DNA of 64,000 nucleotides from Pseudoxanthomonas sp. (GTDB lineage Bacteria > Pseudomonadota > Gammaproteobacteria > Xanthomonadales > Xanthomonadaceae). The position numbers and the translations under genes were made by a program. Of this stretch, positions 54,008-63,301 are shown piece by piece (within the stretch, counting starts at the first letter, position 1; each line of letters opens with the position of its first letter). Location of the stretch: contig NZ_CP114978.1 of the NCBI RefSeq assembly GCF_027498035.1, forward strand, positions 1,426,001-1,490,000, written 5' to 3'. A model generated the notes under the pieces. The model was given only the letters and a program-made list of their open reading frames with translations. It was not told the DNA's origin and did no database searches.

Positions 54008-55738
54008 ATGAATACGATGGCCGCCAACAGCGCCAATCTTGTCGGCATCACCGGCATTGCCCGTCGCCTGGTCATAGATGGGACCATGGAGGAGGCCGTC
54101 GCCCGCACGGCCATGGCAGAAGCCACCCAGGCCAAGATCCCGCTGGCCCAGTGGATCCAGGAGAAAAAATTGGTCGCGCCCGCCGGATTGGCCGCCGCAA
54201 ATGCCATCGAATTCGGCATACCGTTGATGGATGTTGGCGTCTTCGATGCGTCCCAGAACGCGCTCAAGCTGGTCAGCGAAGAGCTACTGCAGAAGCACCA
54301 GGTCCTGCCGCTGTTCAAACGCGGCAACAAACTCTATGTAGGCGTCTCCGATCCGACCAGAATGCAGGCCCTGGACGAGATTAAATTCCACACCAACCTG
54401 GTGGTGGAGCCGATCCTGGTACCGGACGACCAGCTCAAGCGCACCCTGGAGGCCTGGCGTAATGCCTCCGATTCGCTGGGTGCGCTCGGCGGGGACGAGG
54501 AAGGCCTGGATAACCTCGATACGGCCAGCGGCGACGAGGACGGCACTGACAGCGGCGTGGATGCCAAGGGCGACGACACCCCGGTGGTGAAGTTCGTCAA
54601 CAAGGTGCTGGTGGATGCGATCCGCCGCGGCGCCTCGGACATCCATTTCGAACCCTACGAAACCGACTACCGTGTGCGCCTGCGCATCGACGGCATCCTG
54701 AAACATGTCGCCAAGGCGCCGCACAAACTCAACCAGCGCATCGCCGCGCGCCTGAAGGTGATGTCGCAGCTGGATATCGCCGAGAAGCGCGTGCCACAGG
54801 ACGGACGCATCAAGCTCAACCTGTCCAAGACCCGCCAGATCGACTTCCGCGTCAGCACCCTGCCGACCCTGTTCGGCGAAAAGGTCGTGCTGCGTATCCT
54901 CGATGGCAGCGCCGCCAAACTCGGCATCGACAAACTGGGCTACGAGCCGGACCAGCAGAAACTCTTCCTGGAGGCCATCCACAAGCCGTACGGCATGGTC
55001 CTGGTGACCGGCCCGACCGGCTCGGGCAAGACCGTATCGCTGTATACGGCGCTGGGCATTTTGAACGACGAGACCCGCAATATTTCCACCGCCGAGGACC
55101 CTGTCGAAATCCGCCTGCCGGGCGTCAACCAGGTCCAGCAGAACACCAAGCGCGGCATGACCTTCGCTGCCGCGCTGCGTAGCTTCCTGCGCCAGGACCC
55201 GGACATCATCATGGTCGGCGAAATTCGCGACCTGGAAACCGCGGAGATCGCGATCAAGGCCGCGCAGACCGGCCACATGGTGCTGTCCACACTGCACACC
55301 AATGACGCACCGCAGACCATCGCACGCCTGATGAACATGGGCATCGCGCCGTACAACATCACCAGCTCGGTGACGCTGGTGATCGCCCAGCGCCTGGCCC
55401 GACGGCTGTGCCCACGCTGCAAGAAGCCGCATGACATTCCGCCGCACGCGCTGCTGGCGGAAGGCTTCACCCAGGCGGAACTCGATGCAGGCTTCACCCT
55501 CTACGAGGCCGTTGGCTGCGACGAGTGCACCGAGGGCTACAAGGGGCGTGTCGGCATCTACCAGGTGATGCCGATGACCGATGAGATCAGCAGCATCGTG
55601 CTGGAAGGCGGTGGCGCCATCCAGATTGCCGAGGCCGCCCAGCGCTCAAACATCCGCGACCTGCGCCAGTCGGCGCTTTGGAAAGCCAAGCAGGGCATGA
55701 CCAGCCTGGCCGAGATCAACCGCGTCACCAAGGATTGA
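54008..55738 (+). CDS. pilB: PilB, type IV pilus extension ATPase
   Basis: 576 residues from the ATG at 54008, which has GGGGA 8 nt upstream; an in-frame GTG at 53984 lacks it. The N-terminal domain (about 1-150, LVGITGIARRLVIDG and VLPLFKRGNKLYVGVSDPT) is of the MshEN/T2SSE-N type. The ATPase core has Walker A GPTGSGKT (335-342), STAEDPVEIRLPGVNQVQQN (Asp box), Walker B DIIMVGEIRD and the His box TGHMVLSTLHTNDA. A zinc site is formed by CPRC (468-471) and CDEC (about 505-508). PilB powers pilin polymerisation at the platform protein PilC. Confidence 0.97.
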   Translation: MNTMAANSANLVGITGIARRLVIDGTMEEAVARTAMAEATQAKIPLAQWIQEKKLVAPAGLAAANAIEFGIPLMDVGVFDASQNALKLVSEELLQKHQVLPLFKRGNKLYVGVSDPTRMQALDEIKFHTNLVVEPILVPDDQLKRTLEAWRNASDSLGALGGDEEGLDNLDTASGDEDGTDSGVDAKGDDTPVVKFVNKVLVDAIRRGASDIHFEPYETDYRVRLRIDGILKHVAKAPHKLNQRIAARLKVMSQLDIAEKRVPQDGRIKLNLSKTRQIDFRVSTLPTLFGEKVVLRILDGSAAKLGIDKLGYEPDQQKLFLEAIHKPYGMVLVTGPTGSGKTVSLYTALGILNDETRNISTAEDPVEIRLPGVNQVQQNTKRGMTFAAALRSFLRQDPDIIMVGEIRDLETAEIAIKAAQTGHMVLSTLHTNDAPQTIARLMNMGIAPYNITSSVTLVIAQRLARRLCPRCKKPHDIPPHALLAEGFTQAELDAGFTLYEAVGCDECTEGYKGRVGIYQVMPMTDEISSIVLEGGGAIQIAEAAQRSNIRDLRQSALWKAKQGMTSLAEINRVTKD

Positions 55739-55930
55739 CCGCCGGAACAATGCTATTGGGGAATGGCTTTACTCATCTCCCCTGCTTGTGCGGATAAGCA
55801 GACTGCTATGCCCCTCTCCCCGCATGTGGGAGAGAGGGGTGACAGGCTGCGATTGTTTTGCCGGCCGAACCCGCTACCATGCGGGGGGTGAGCTACCCGG
55901 CATGGGGATGCCGGCAACTGGGGAACCAAC
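55739..55930. repeat. 192 bp pilB-pilC spacer with palindrome
   Basis: Holds an imperfect palindrome at 55811-55840 (cccctctccccgcatgtggg...), of the same type as those at 46739 and 50937. The GGGGA before pilC at about 55919 is its ribosome site. No coding potential seen. Confidence 0.65.
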
Positions 55931-57193
55931 ATGGCCGTAACCCGTTCAGCCGCCCGGAAATCCGCCCCGGTCGCGCGCAACACCAAACAGCTGGTCACCT
56001 TTGTCTGGCAAGGCACGGACAAGCGCGGCATCAAGATGCAGGGCGAACAGGAAGCGCGCAACGCCAACCTGCTGCGTGCCGAGTTGCGGACCAAGGGCAT
56101 CACGCCGACAGTCCTCAAGCCCAAGCCCAAGCCGCTGTTTGGCGCAGCCGGCAAACCGATCAAGCCTGGTGACATTGCCTTCTTCAGTCGCCAGATGGCG
56201 ACGATGATGAAGTCCGGCGTCCCCATCGTGACGTCCCTGGAAATCATCGGCAGCGGCCATAAGAACCCGCGCATGAAGAAGATGCTGGAAGGCATCCGGG
56301 CCGATATCGAGGGCGGCTCCTCACTCTCTGAAGCCATCAGCAAATATCCCGTCCAGTTCGACGAGCTGTACCGCAACCTGGTGCGTGCAGGCGAAGGCGC
56401 AGGCGTGCTTGAGACGGTGCTGGATACCATTGCGAACTACAAGGAAAACACCGAAGCACTCAAGGGCAAGATCAAGAAGGCATTGTTCTACCCGGCAATG
56501 ACCATCGCGGTTGCTCTGATCGTCAGCGCGATCCTGCTGATTTTCGTGGTGCCGCAGTTCCAGGCTGTTTTCACCAGCTTTGGCGCAGACCTTCCCGCCT
56601 TCACCAAGATGATCATCGCGGCGTCGGATTTCGCCATTTCCTATTGGTGGCTCGCGGCCATCATCCTGATCGGCGGCGGCATCGCCTTTGTCATGGCGTT
56701 CAAGCGGTCTTTGGCGTTCCAGCATTTCCTGGACCGCGTCATCCTCAAGGTGCCGGTCATCGGCCAGATCATGCACAACAGTGCAATCGCACGCTTCTCA
56801 CGCACGCTGGCCGTGACCTTCAAGGCGGGCGTTCCACTGGTCGAGGCCTTGGACACGATTTCCGGCGCCACCGGAAGCACGGTCTACGAGAAGGCCGTGC
56901 TGCGCATCCGCGATGACGTGTCGGTCGGCTACCCGGTCAACATGGCGATGAAGCAGACCAGCCTGTTCCCGCATATGGTGGTCCAGATGACCGCCATCGG
57001 CGAAGAGGCTGGCGCGCTGGACACGATGCTGTTCAAGGTCGCCGAGTACTACGAGCAGGAAGTCGACAATGCCGTGGACGCGCTGAGCAGCCTGATCGAA
57101 CCGATGATCATGGTGGTGCTGGGCGTGCTGGTCGGCGGCATGGTCATCGGCATGTACCTGCCGATCTTCAAACTCGGCGCGGTGGTCGGCTGA
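55931..57193 (+). CDS. pilC: PilC, inner-membrane platform protein of the type IV pilus
   Basis: 420 residues. N-terminal FVWQGTDKRGIKMQGEQEAR, then two T2SSF domains: the first from about 80 (FFSRQMATMMKSGVPIVTSL, YPVQFDELYRNLVRAGEGAG), the second from about 280 (FSRTLAVTFKAGVPLVEALD, LFPHMVVQMTAIGEEAGALD). Transmembrane segments lie at about 190-215, 235-255 and 395-415. PilC transmits the rotation of PilB and PilT to pilin. pilD starts 3 bp downstream. Confidence 0.97.
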   Translation: MAVTRSAARKSAPVARNTKQLVTFVWQGTDKRGIKMQGEQEARNANLLRAELRTKGITPTVLKPKPKPLFGAAGKPIKPGDIAFFSRQMATMMKSGVPIVTSLEIIGSGHKNPRMKKMLEGIRADIEGGSSLSEAISKYPVQFDELYRNLVRAGEGAGVLETVLDTIANYKENTEALKGKIKKALFYPAMTIAVALIVSAILLIFVVPQFQAVFTSFGADLPAFTKMIIAASDFAISYWWLAAIILIGGGIAFVMAFKRSLAFQHFLDRVILKVPVIGQIMHNSAIARFSRTLAVTFKAGVPLVEALDTISGATGSTVYEKAVLRIRDDVSVGYPVNMAMKQTSLFPHMVVQMTAIGEEAGALDTMLFKVAEYYEQEVDNAVDALSSLIEPMIMVVLGVLVGGMVIGMYLPIFKLGAVVG

Positions 57194-57196
57194 GCG

Positions 57197-58060
57197 ATGG
57201 CATTTCTTGATCAACACCCCGGACTGGGGTATCCGGTCGCGGCCGCGCTTGGCCTGATGGTCGGCAGCTTCCTCAACGTGGTGATCCTGCGGCTGCCGCG
57301 CCGACTGGAGTGGCAGTGGCGACAGGATGCCAACGAGATCCTGGAGCAGCCGGACCTCTACGATCCACCCCCTCCCGGAATCGTGGTTGAGCCCTCGCAC
57401 TGCCCGCATTGCAAGCACAAGCTGTCGTGGTTCGAGAACATTCCGCTGTTCAGCTGGCTGGCCCTGCGCGGTAAATGCCGGCATTGCCATACACCGATCT
57501 CGATCCAGTACCCGGCTGTCGAGTTGCTGGTCGGATTGCTGGCACTGGCCAGCGTCTGGCGCTTCGGCTTCGGCTGGCAGGGCTTCGGCGCGGCGCTATT
57601 GAGCTGCTTCCTGGTGGCGCTGTCAGGCATCGACCTGCGCACCCGGCTGTTGCCCGACACGCTGACGCTGCCACTGATGTGGCTTGGCCTGATCGCCAGC
57701 CTGGAACATCTCTACATACAACCAAAGCCCGCCCTGTTGGGTGCGATTGCCGGCTATGTCTCGCTCTGGTCGGTGTGGTGGCTGTTCAAGCAACTGACCG
57801 GCAAGGAAGGCATGGGCCACGGCGACTTCAAACTGCTGGCGGCCATCGGCGCCTGGACCGGCTTGGCCGGTATCCTGCCGACGATCCTTTTCTCATCCCT
57901 GGTCGGCGCCATCATCGGCACCATCTGGCTGGTCGCCAAGGGCCGGGATCGCTCGACCCAGATTCCGTTCGGCCCTTACCTGGCGATTGCCGGCTGGATC
58001 GTGTTCTTCTGGGGCAACGAGATCATCGAAGGCTATATGCGGATGTCAGGGCTGCATTGA
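57197..58060 (+). CDS. pilD: PilD, prepilin peptidase and N-methyltransferase
   Basis: 287 residues with about seven or eight transmembrane helices. The zinc-binding cysteines CPHC (69-72) and CRHC (94-97) are present, as in the bifunctional enzymes. The aspartyl protease pair is Asp146 (LSGIDLRTRLLPD) and Asp210 (GHGDFKLLAAIGAWTG, GxGD motif). It cuts the Gly/Phe leader site of PilA and the minor pilins and methylates the new N-terminus. It must also handle PilV, whose +1 residue is Glu. Confidence 0.97.
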   Translation: MAFLDQHPGLGYPVAAALGLMVGSFLNVVILRLPRRLEWQWRQDANEILEQPDLYDPPPPGIVVEPSHCPHCKHKLSWFENIPLFSWLALRGKCRHCHTPISIQYPAVELLVGLLALASVWRFGFGWQGFGAALLSCFLVALSGIDLRTRLLPDTLTLPLMWLGLIASLEHLYIQPKPALLGAIAGYVSLWSVWWLFKQLTGKEGMGHGDFKLLAAIGAWTGLAGILPTILFSSLVGAIIGTIWLVAKGRDRSTQIPFGPYLAIAGWIVFFWGNEIIEGYMRMSGLH

Positions 58061-58104
58061 TTCCGCCCCTGACCTCAGCCCACATCAGGCCAGAATGGAC
58101 AAAC

Positions 58105-58133
58105 AAGAACGCCGGCTTTCGCCGGCGTTCTTG
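58105..58133. terminator. Bidirectional terminator between pilD and fbaB
   Basis: AAGAACGCCGGC-TTTC-GCCGGCGTTCTT: a 12-bp perfect stem with flanking A and T on both sides, between two convergent genes, so it can serve both. Confidence 0.88.
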
Positions 58134-58155
58134 CATCTGACGCTGCAGGAAGCAA

Positions 58156-59160
58156 TCAGCCTTCCCACTGCCCCAGTGCGGCCAGGCCGTTTTCGCGGGC
58201 GCGGTCGAACACGATCGACTGAGCCTTAGCGAAATTGCCGACCAGATCCTTGGACCAATGCGCCAGCGCTGCCTGCTGCATGGCGCGGCCGTAAGAGAAG
58301 CTCAGCGGCCACGGCAGGTTGCCCAGGCGGTTCATGGCATCCAGGTGCGCGGTGGAATCGCGGTCGGACTGGCCACCGGACAGGAACACGATGCCCGGCA
58401 GGATCGCCGGCACGGTGCTCTTCAGGCACATCACGGTGGATTCGGCCACTTCATCGACGTCCACCTGATCCTCGCAGCTCTTGCCCGGCACGATCATCGA
58501 TGCCTTGAGGATGGTGCCTTCCAGCAGGACGTTCTGCTCGTACAGAGCGCCGAACAGCGAGCGCAGGGTCGCCTCGGTCACTTCATAGCAGGTCTGGATG
58601 TCGTGGTCGCCGTCCATCAGCACTTCCGGCTCGACCATCGGCACGATGCCCTGCTCCTGGCACAGCGCGGCGTAGCGGGCCAGCGCGTGGGCGTTGGCTT
58701 CGATGCAGGTGCCAGACGGAATGTCTTCGCCGATGTTGATGACCGCACGCCACTTGGCGAAGCGCGCGCCCAGCGTGTAGTACTCCTTCAGGCGGTCGCG
58801 CAGGCCGTCCAGGCCTTCGGTCACCAGCTCGCCCGGGCACCCAGCCAGCGGATGCGCGCCTGTGTCGACCTTGATGCCCGGGATCATGCCCTGGCTGGCC
58901 ATGTACTTGGCGAACGGCACGCCGTCCTTGGTCTTCTGACGGATGGTCTCGTCGTACAGGATGGCGCCGGACACGTGCTCGCTCAGCTTCGGCGTGGTCA
59001 GCAGCAGCTCGCGGTAGCGGCGACGGTTTTCCTCGGTGTTCTCGATACCGACGCCAGCGAAACGCTTGGCGATGGTGCTCGAAGATTCGTCGATGGCGAT
59101 GATGCCCTTACCGGGGGCAACCATGGCCTGTGCGGTTTCGGCGAGCTGTTCGATGCTCAT
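58156..59160 (-). CDS. Class I fructose-bisphosphate aldolase
   Basis: 334 residues. Features of class I (Schiff-base) aldolases: GKGIIAIDESSSTIAKRFAG near the N-terminus, VPMVEPEVLMDGDHDIQTCY, GTILKASMIVPGKSCED (the Schiff-base Lys), and IVFLSGGQSDRDSTAHLDAM. This is the eukaryotic-like class I type, not class II FbaA or the archaeal-like FbaB. It cleaves fructose-1,6-bisphosphate. It sits downstream of pyk and pgk on the same strand, separated from pyk by a 317 bp repeat-filled spacer. Confidence 0.94.
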   Translation of the reverse strand: MSIEQLAETAQAMVAPGKGIIAIDESSSTIAKRFAGVGIENTEENRRRYRELLLTTPKLSEHVSGAILYDETIRQKTKDGVPFAKYMASQGMIPGIKVDTGAHPLAGCPGELVTEGLDGLRDRLKEYYTLGARFAKWRAVINIGEDIPSGTCIEANAHALARYAALCQEQGIVPMVEPEVLMDGDHDIQTCYEVTEATLRSLFGALYEQNVLLEGTILKASMIVPGKSCEDQVDVDEVAESTVMCLKSTVPAILPGIVFLSGGQSDRDSTAHLDAMNRLGNLPWPLSFSYGRAMQQAALAHWSKDLVGNFAKAQSIVFDRARENGLAALGQWEG

Positions 59161-59304
59161 GCGGATCCTGTAGCGGGACGGTGGGGACGGGAATTATAGC
59201 CACCCCATCCGTTAGCTCCGACTCACAACCGCCCATGCAAGCGCTTACATGCCATCAAGCGGAGCGACCAATCATCTTTGGCTTGGTCTCCCGCCAGGAA
59301 CCTG

Positions 59305-59464
59305 CCGTCGTTCCCGCGTCCGCGGGAACCCAGAGCCTTTAGCTCTCAAAGGCTCAACGTCACTGGATCCCCCGCCTATGCGGGGATGACGGCATTGAAG
59401 GCTCAACGCGTCGCTGGATCCCCTCCCCGCCTTCGCGGGGGCAGGCTCTTCGGGGATGACGGCA
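59305..59464. repeat. Tandem hairpin repeats between pyk and the aldolase gene
   Basis: The 317 bp gap 59161-59477 carries a short hairpin (gttcccgcgtccgcgggaac, about 59310-59329) and two related units at about 59350-59394 and 59395-59464, each starting aaggctcaacg, continuing ctggatccc and ending gcggggatgacggcat. The second has an enlarged stem. The type resembles the inverted repeat between thyA and folA. No coding content seen. Confidence 0.75.
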
Positions 59465-59477
59465 TTTCCAGCAGTCC

Positions 59478-60947
59478 CTACAACTCGCCGAGCCCGCTTG
59501 CGCGACCGTCTTCGCCCACTTCCAGCAGGCGCAGGGTGTTGGTGGCGCCATGCATTTCCATGTGCTCGCCGCTGGTGAACACGACTTTGTCGCCCGCCTT
59601 CAGGCGGCTGGTCTGGACCAGGTGCAGGATGCTGGCGCGCGCTGCCTCGCGCGGCACCATGCCACGGCTGTCGAAGGCGACCGGCGTGACGCCGCGCATC
59701 AGCGCCATACGTCGGCGCGCACCGTCATCGCGCGAGAACGCATACACCGGCACCGACGAACGGAACCGCGACAGGAAGTTCGCCGTTCCGCCCGACTCAG
59801 TCAGTGCGACCACGCCGCCCAGGCCGATGTGCTCGGACAGGAACATCGTGGCCATCGCGATGGCGTGGTCGGCGCGCTGCAGGTTGCGCTGGGCGGCCTC
59901 GAAATCGGTGTCCATCTTGAACGAGCGCTCGGCGCCGACGCAGATCCGCGCCATCGCCTCCACCGCGCGCACCGGGTAATGGCCCGCCGCGGTTTCGCCC
60001 GACAGCATCACCGCATCGGTGCCGTCGATCACGGCGTTGGCCACGTCCATGACCTCGGCACGCGTAGGCAGCGGGCTGTCGACCATCGACTGCAGCATCT
60101 GGGTGGCGGTAATGACCACTTTGTTCTGCTCGATGGCCTCGCGGATGATCCGCTTCTGCAGGCCGGGCAGCTCGGCATCGCCAACCTCCACACCCAGGTC
60201 GCCGCGCGCAACCATGACCACGTCGCTGGCGCCGACCACTTCCTTGAGATTGGTAATGGCCTCGGAACGTTCGACCTTGGAGACGATGTGCGCCTGGCTG
60301 CCATGCTTGCGGGCGCTGGCACGGGCTTCTTCCATGTCCGCGGCATTGCGGCAGAAGGACACGGCGATGAAGTCCACGCCGATGTCCGCGGCCACGGCGA
60401 TCAGATCATGGTCATGCGGGGTCAGCGCACCCAGCGACAGGCCACCACCCTGCTTGTTCAGGCCCTTGCGGTCGCTCAGCGCGGCCTCGTTGAGCACCTC
60501 GGTGATGATGCGCTGGCCCTGAACTTCAACCACGCGCAGCTGCATCATGCCGTCGTCCAGCAGCAGCGTATCGCCCGGGGCGACATCACCCGGCAGGCCC
60601 AGGTAGCTGACGCCAACCTGGGTTTCGTCGCCCGGAGGCGCGTTTTCATCGGCGACCAGATCGAAGCGCGCACCGGCCTTCAGATACACCTTGCCGGCCG
60701 CGAAACGCTCGATGCGGATCTTCGGTCCGGGCAGGTCGGCGAGGATGCCGACCTCGGCACCCACCTTGGCAGCGGCGGCGCGCACGGCTTCGGCGCGCTC
60801 GCGCTGGCCGTCAGGCGAACCGTGCGAGAAGTTGAGTCGCACCACGTTGACGCCGGCGCGGATGAGGTCTTCCAGCACCCCGGGCGCGTCGGTCGCCGGG
60901 CCCAACGTGGCAAGGATTTTGGTACGGCGCTGATGTGTGCTGGTCAT
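59478..60947 (-). CDS. pyk: Pyruvate kinase
   Basis: 489 residues from the ATG at 60947, preceded by AGGAG at ideal spacing; a longer reading from 61013 is rejected. TKILATLGPATDAPGVLEDL, VNVVRLNFSHGSPDGQR and LADLPGPKIRIERF are the N-terminal signature; VSFCRNAADMEEA and HIVSKVERSEAITNLKEVV (catalytic Lys and Glu); MVARGDLGVEVGDAELPGLQ; TATQMLQSMVDSPLPTRAEV and DAVMLSGETAAGHYPV. It makes pyruvate and ATP from PEP. Within the family the length fits the E. coli PykA-like type. Confidence 0.96.
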   Translation of the reverse strand: MTSTHQRRTKILATLGPATDAPGVLEDLIRAGVNVVRLNFSHGSPDGQRERAEAVRAAAAKVGAEVGILADLPGPKIRIERFAAGKVYLKAGARFDLVADENAPPGDETQVGVSYLGLPGDVAPGDTLLLDDGMMQLRVVEVQGQRIITEVLNEAALSDRKGLNKQGGGLSLGALTPHDHDLIAVAADIGVDFIAVSFCRNAADMEEARASARKHGSQAHIVSKVERSEAITNLKEVVGASDVVMVARGDLGVEVGDAELPGLQKRIIREAIEQNKVVITATQMLQSMVDSPLPTRAEVMDVANAVIDGTDAVMLSGETAAGHYPVRAVEAMARICVGAERSFKMDTDFEAAQRNLQRADHAIAMATMFLSEHIGLGGVVALTESGGTANFLSRFRSSVPVYAFSRDDGARRRMALMRGVTPVAFDSRGMVPREAARASILHLVQTSRLKAGDKVVFTSGEHMEMHGATNTLRLLEVGEDGRASGLGEL

Positions 60948-61168
60948 GGTTTTCTCCTGAGCTGCAAACGCTACCACAGGCATTGCGGTGGTCCGTTTGT
61001 GCAGTGCAACCAAGGCATGAACCCGGCAGGAAAAATTGCAGCAAAATCAACCCAAGCGATTGTACTTAAAGGAATTTTCAGGAAATCAAAGTCAACCCTG
61101 GATCGACCAAACTGGTATTTTCTTGGTATTGAGTTGCGCAATTGGCCTGTACCGTGCGGGCCAATGGC
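60948..61168 (-). promoter_or_regulatory. AT-rich region upstream of pyk, probable promoter
   Basis: 221 bp. On the pyk strand the stretch 61040-61130 is much richer in A and T than the surroundings, with TTGACT and AT-rich hexamers such as TTTAAG, and a direct repeat around ccaag/aata(t)acca. It is a likely promoter; the exact boxes are uncertain. Confidence 0.5.
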
Positions 61169-61813
61169 TCAGGCGAAACAGGCCTCGAGTTCGGCCGGCG
61201 TTTGCACGATGGCGCCCGCCCCTGCCGTGGTCAGCTCCTCGCGGTCGCCAAACCCCCAGAGCACCCCGACACAGCGCATCTGGTGATGCACGGCGCCTTC
61301 GATATCCATGCGGCGGTCGCCGATCATCACGCACGCCTCCGCCGACAGGGACAACCGGCGCAGTGCTTCGGCGATGAGATCGGACTTGAAGCGACGCTGG
61401 CCGTCATCGCTGGCGCCAACAATCTCCTCGAAGCTCGTCCCGAACGGCAGGTTCGCCAGGATCTGGCGCGCCGAACGTTCGTTCTTGGAGGTCACCACCG
61501 CCAGGCGGTGGCCGGCGGCTTTCAACGTGGCGATCAGCTCGGGAATGCCGGTATACACGGTCAGTTCGGTCCAGCCCAGCGTGTCGTAACGCTGGCGGTA
61601 CAGCGCCAGCGCCTGGGCAACCTGCGCTTCCTCGCCGAAGACCGACTGGAAGCTGTCGCGCATCGGTGGCCCGATCCACGGCCGCAGCGATGCCGCGTCC
61701 GGGACCGGCTGCTGCATCGACGCGAACACATGCTGGATGCCGTTGATGATGCCCGGCTCCGAATCAATCAGCGTGCCATCCAGGTCGAAGAACAGCGTGG
61801 GTTTGCCGCTCAC
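61169..61813 (-). CDS. HAD-superfamily hydrolase, phosphoglycolate phosphatase-like
   Basis: 214 residues. HAD motifs: I FFDLDGTLIDSEPG (Asp nucleophile), II VVTSKN (Thr/Ser), III Lys in FKSDLIAEALRR, IV VMIGDRRMDIEGA. The helical cap lies between motif I and II. It resembles Gph/PGPase or PpaX-type phosphatases; the substrate is uncertain. It is between pgk and pyk, with its ATG overlapping the pgk stop (ATGA), so a link to glycolysis, such as removing a phosphorylated side-product, is plausible inference. Confidence 0.87.
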   Translation of the reverse strand: MSGKPTLFFDLDGTLIDSEPGIINGIQHVFASMQQPVPDAASLRPWIGPPMRDSFQSVFGEEAQVAQALALYRQRYDTLGWTELTVYTGIPELIATLKAAGHRLAVVTSKNERSARQILANLPFGTSFEEIVGASDDGQRRFKSDLIAEALRRLSLSAEACVMIGDRRMDIEGAVHHQMRCVGVLWGFGDREELTTAGAGAIVQTPAELEACFA

Positions 61814-62985
61814 GAACCGCGCGCCTCCAGCGCGGCCACGGCCGGCAGGGTCTTGCCTTCCAGGAATTCCAGGAACGCACCGCCGCCGGTGGAGATGTAG
61901 CTGACCTCGCTGGCGATGTCGTACTTGTCCACCGCCGCCAGGGTGTCACCGCCACCGGCGATGGAGAATGCCGGGGAAGCGGCGATCGCACGCGCCAGGG
62001 TCTCGGTGCCCTTGCCGAAGGCGTCGAATTCGAACACGCCGACCGGACCATTCCAGACCACGGTGCCGGCCTTGGCGATCAGCTCGCTGTAGGCGGCGGC
62101 CGTGTCCGGGCCGATGTCCAGGATCAGATCGTCGGCATCCACGGCGTCGACCTGCTTCACCGTCGCTGCGGCATCGGGCAGGAACTGCTTGGCCACCACC
62201 ACGTCGGTGGGCAGCGGAATCTCGGCGCCGCGCGCCTTGGCGTCGGCGACGATCTTGCGCGCGGTATCCAGCAGGTCCGGTTCGCACAGCGACTTGCCCA
62301 CGCTGTAGCCGGCGGCGGAAATGAAGGTGTTGGCGATGCCGCCACCGACGATCAGCTGGTCGACCTTGCCCACCAGGCTGGACAGCAGCTCCAGCTTGGT
62401 CGAGACCTTGCTGCCGGCGACGATGGCCAGCAGCGGGCGTGCCGGCGCGGCCAGCGCCTTGTCCAGTGCATCCAGTTCGGCCATCAGCAGCGGGCCACCG
62501 GCCGCAATGGGGGCGAACCTGATCACGCCGTGCGTGGAGGCCTGCGCGCGGTGCGCGGTACCGAAGGCATCCATGACGAACACATCGCACAGCGCGGCGT
62601 ACTTTTGGGCCAGCGCCTCGTCATCCTTGCCCTCGCCCAGGTTCATGCGGCAGTTTTCCAGCAGCACGATCTGGCCCGGCTCGACCTGTACGCCATCGAC
62701 CCAGTCGCGTACCAGCGGCACCGGCACGTGCAGCAGTTCGGACAGGCGCTTGGCCACCGGCGCCAGCGAATTTTCCTCGCTCCAGCTGCCTTCCTTCGGG
62801 CGCCCCAGGTGCGAGGTGACCATCACCGCCGCGCCCTGCGCAAGCGCGGCCTTCAGGGTTGGCAATGACGCGGTGATGCGCTGCTCGGAGGTGATCCTGC
62901 CGTCATCGATCGGCACGTTCAGATCCTGTCGGATCAGCACGCGCTTGCCGGAAAGGTCGAGGTCGGTCATGCGGATGATGGTCAT
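61810..62985 (-). CDS. pgk: Phosphoglycerate kinase
   Basis: 391 residues from the ATG at 62985; an in-frame ATG at 62970 would drop five residues. GKRVLIRQDLNVPIDDGRIT, VMVTSHLGRPKEG, LLENCRMNLGEGKDDEALAQ, FVMDAFGTAHRAQASTHGV and the C-terminal GGGDTLAAVDKY are the family signatures. It transfers phosphate between 1,3-bisphosphoglycerate and ADP. Upstream gap of 316 bp; the downstream HAD gene is translationally coupled. Confidence 0.97.
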   Translation of the reverse strand: MTIIRMTDLDLSGKRVLIRQDLNVPIDDGRITSEQRITASLPTLKAALAQGAAVMVTSHLGRPKEGSWSEENSLAPVAKRLSELLHVPVPLVRDWVDGVQVEPGQIVLLENCRMNLGEGKDDEALAQKYAALCDVFVMDAFGTAHRAQASTHGVIRFAPIAAGGPLLMAELDALDKALAAPARPLLAIVAGSKVSTKLELLSSLVGKVDQLIVGGGIANTFISAAGYSVGKSLCEPDLLDTARKIVADAKARGAEIPLPTDVVVAKQFLPDAAATVKQVDAVDADDLILDIGPDTAAAYSELIAKAGTVVWNGPVGVFEFDAFGKGTETLARAIAASPAFSIAGGGDTLAAVDKYDIASEVSYISTGGGAFLEFLEGKTLPAVAALEARGS

Positions 62986-63301
62986 GGGGGCTTGAGCTCG
63001 TGAAAAGTCAGGAGGAAAGGAAAGTAGCGTCGGACACCGGACGCCGCGGAAATGTTGCCGTGGCAGGTCGCGCAGCACGGCAGGAGGAAGCATTGGCTGG
63101 CATGCAGGCCGCCGTGCGCTGGCCCGCGCCATCGCACGGGGCCGCACCGATCCGGGGATCGCAGTGCATCAACGACCGCATCGGCGGCCGGCAAGGCGGC
63201 AAACGTTCACGCAGAGGCGGGGCATGCGGCTTCCGTGGTGAAAACGGGCCCTTATTGTCCGGGCTTCATGTCCATGCGGCAAACCCGGAAGTGGCTGCAC
63301 G
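62986..63301 (-). other. Intergenic region upstream of pgk
   Basis: 316 bp with no supported gene. An AT-containing stretch on the minus strand near 63251-63262 (GACAATAAGG) may be a -10 region for pgk, far from the start. No REP or strong hairpin was recognised. Confidence 0.4.

Noticed and set aside
59550..61286. Open frame of 578 codons opposite pyk
   Set aside because: Antisense to a complete pyruvate kinase; His/Gln/Arg-rich translation typical of a shadow.
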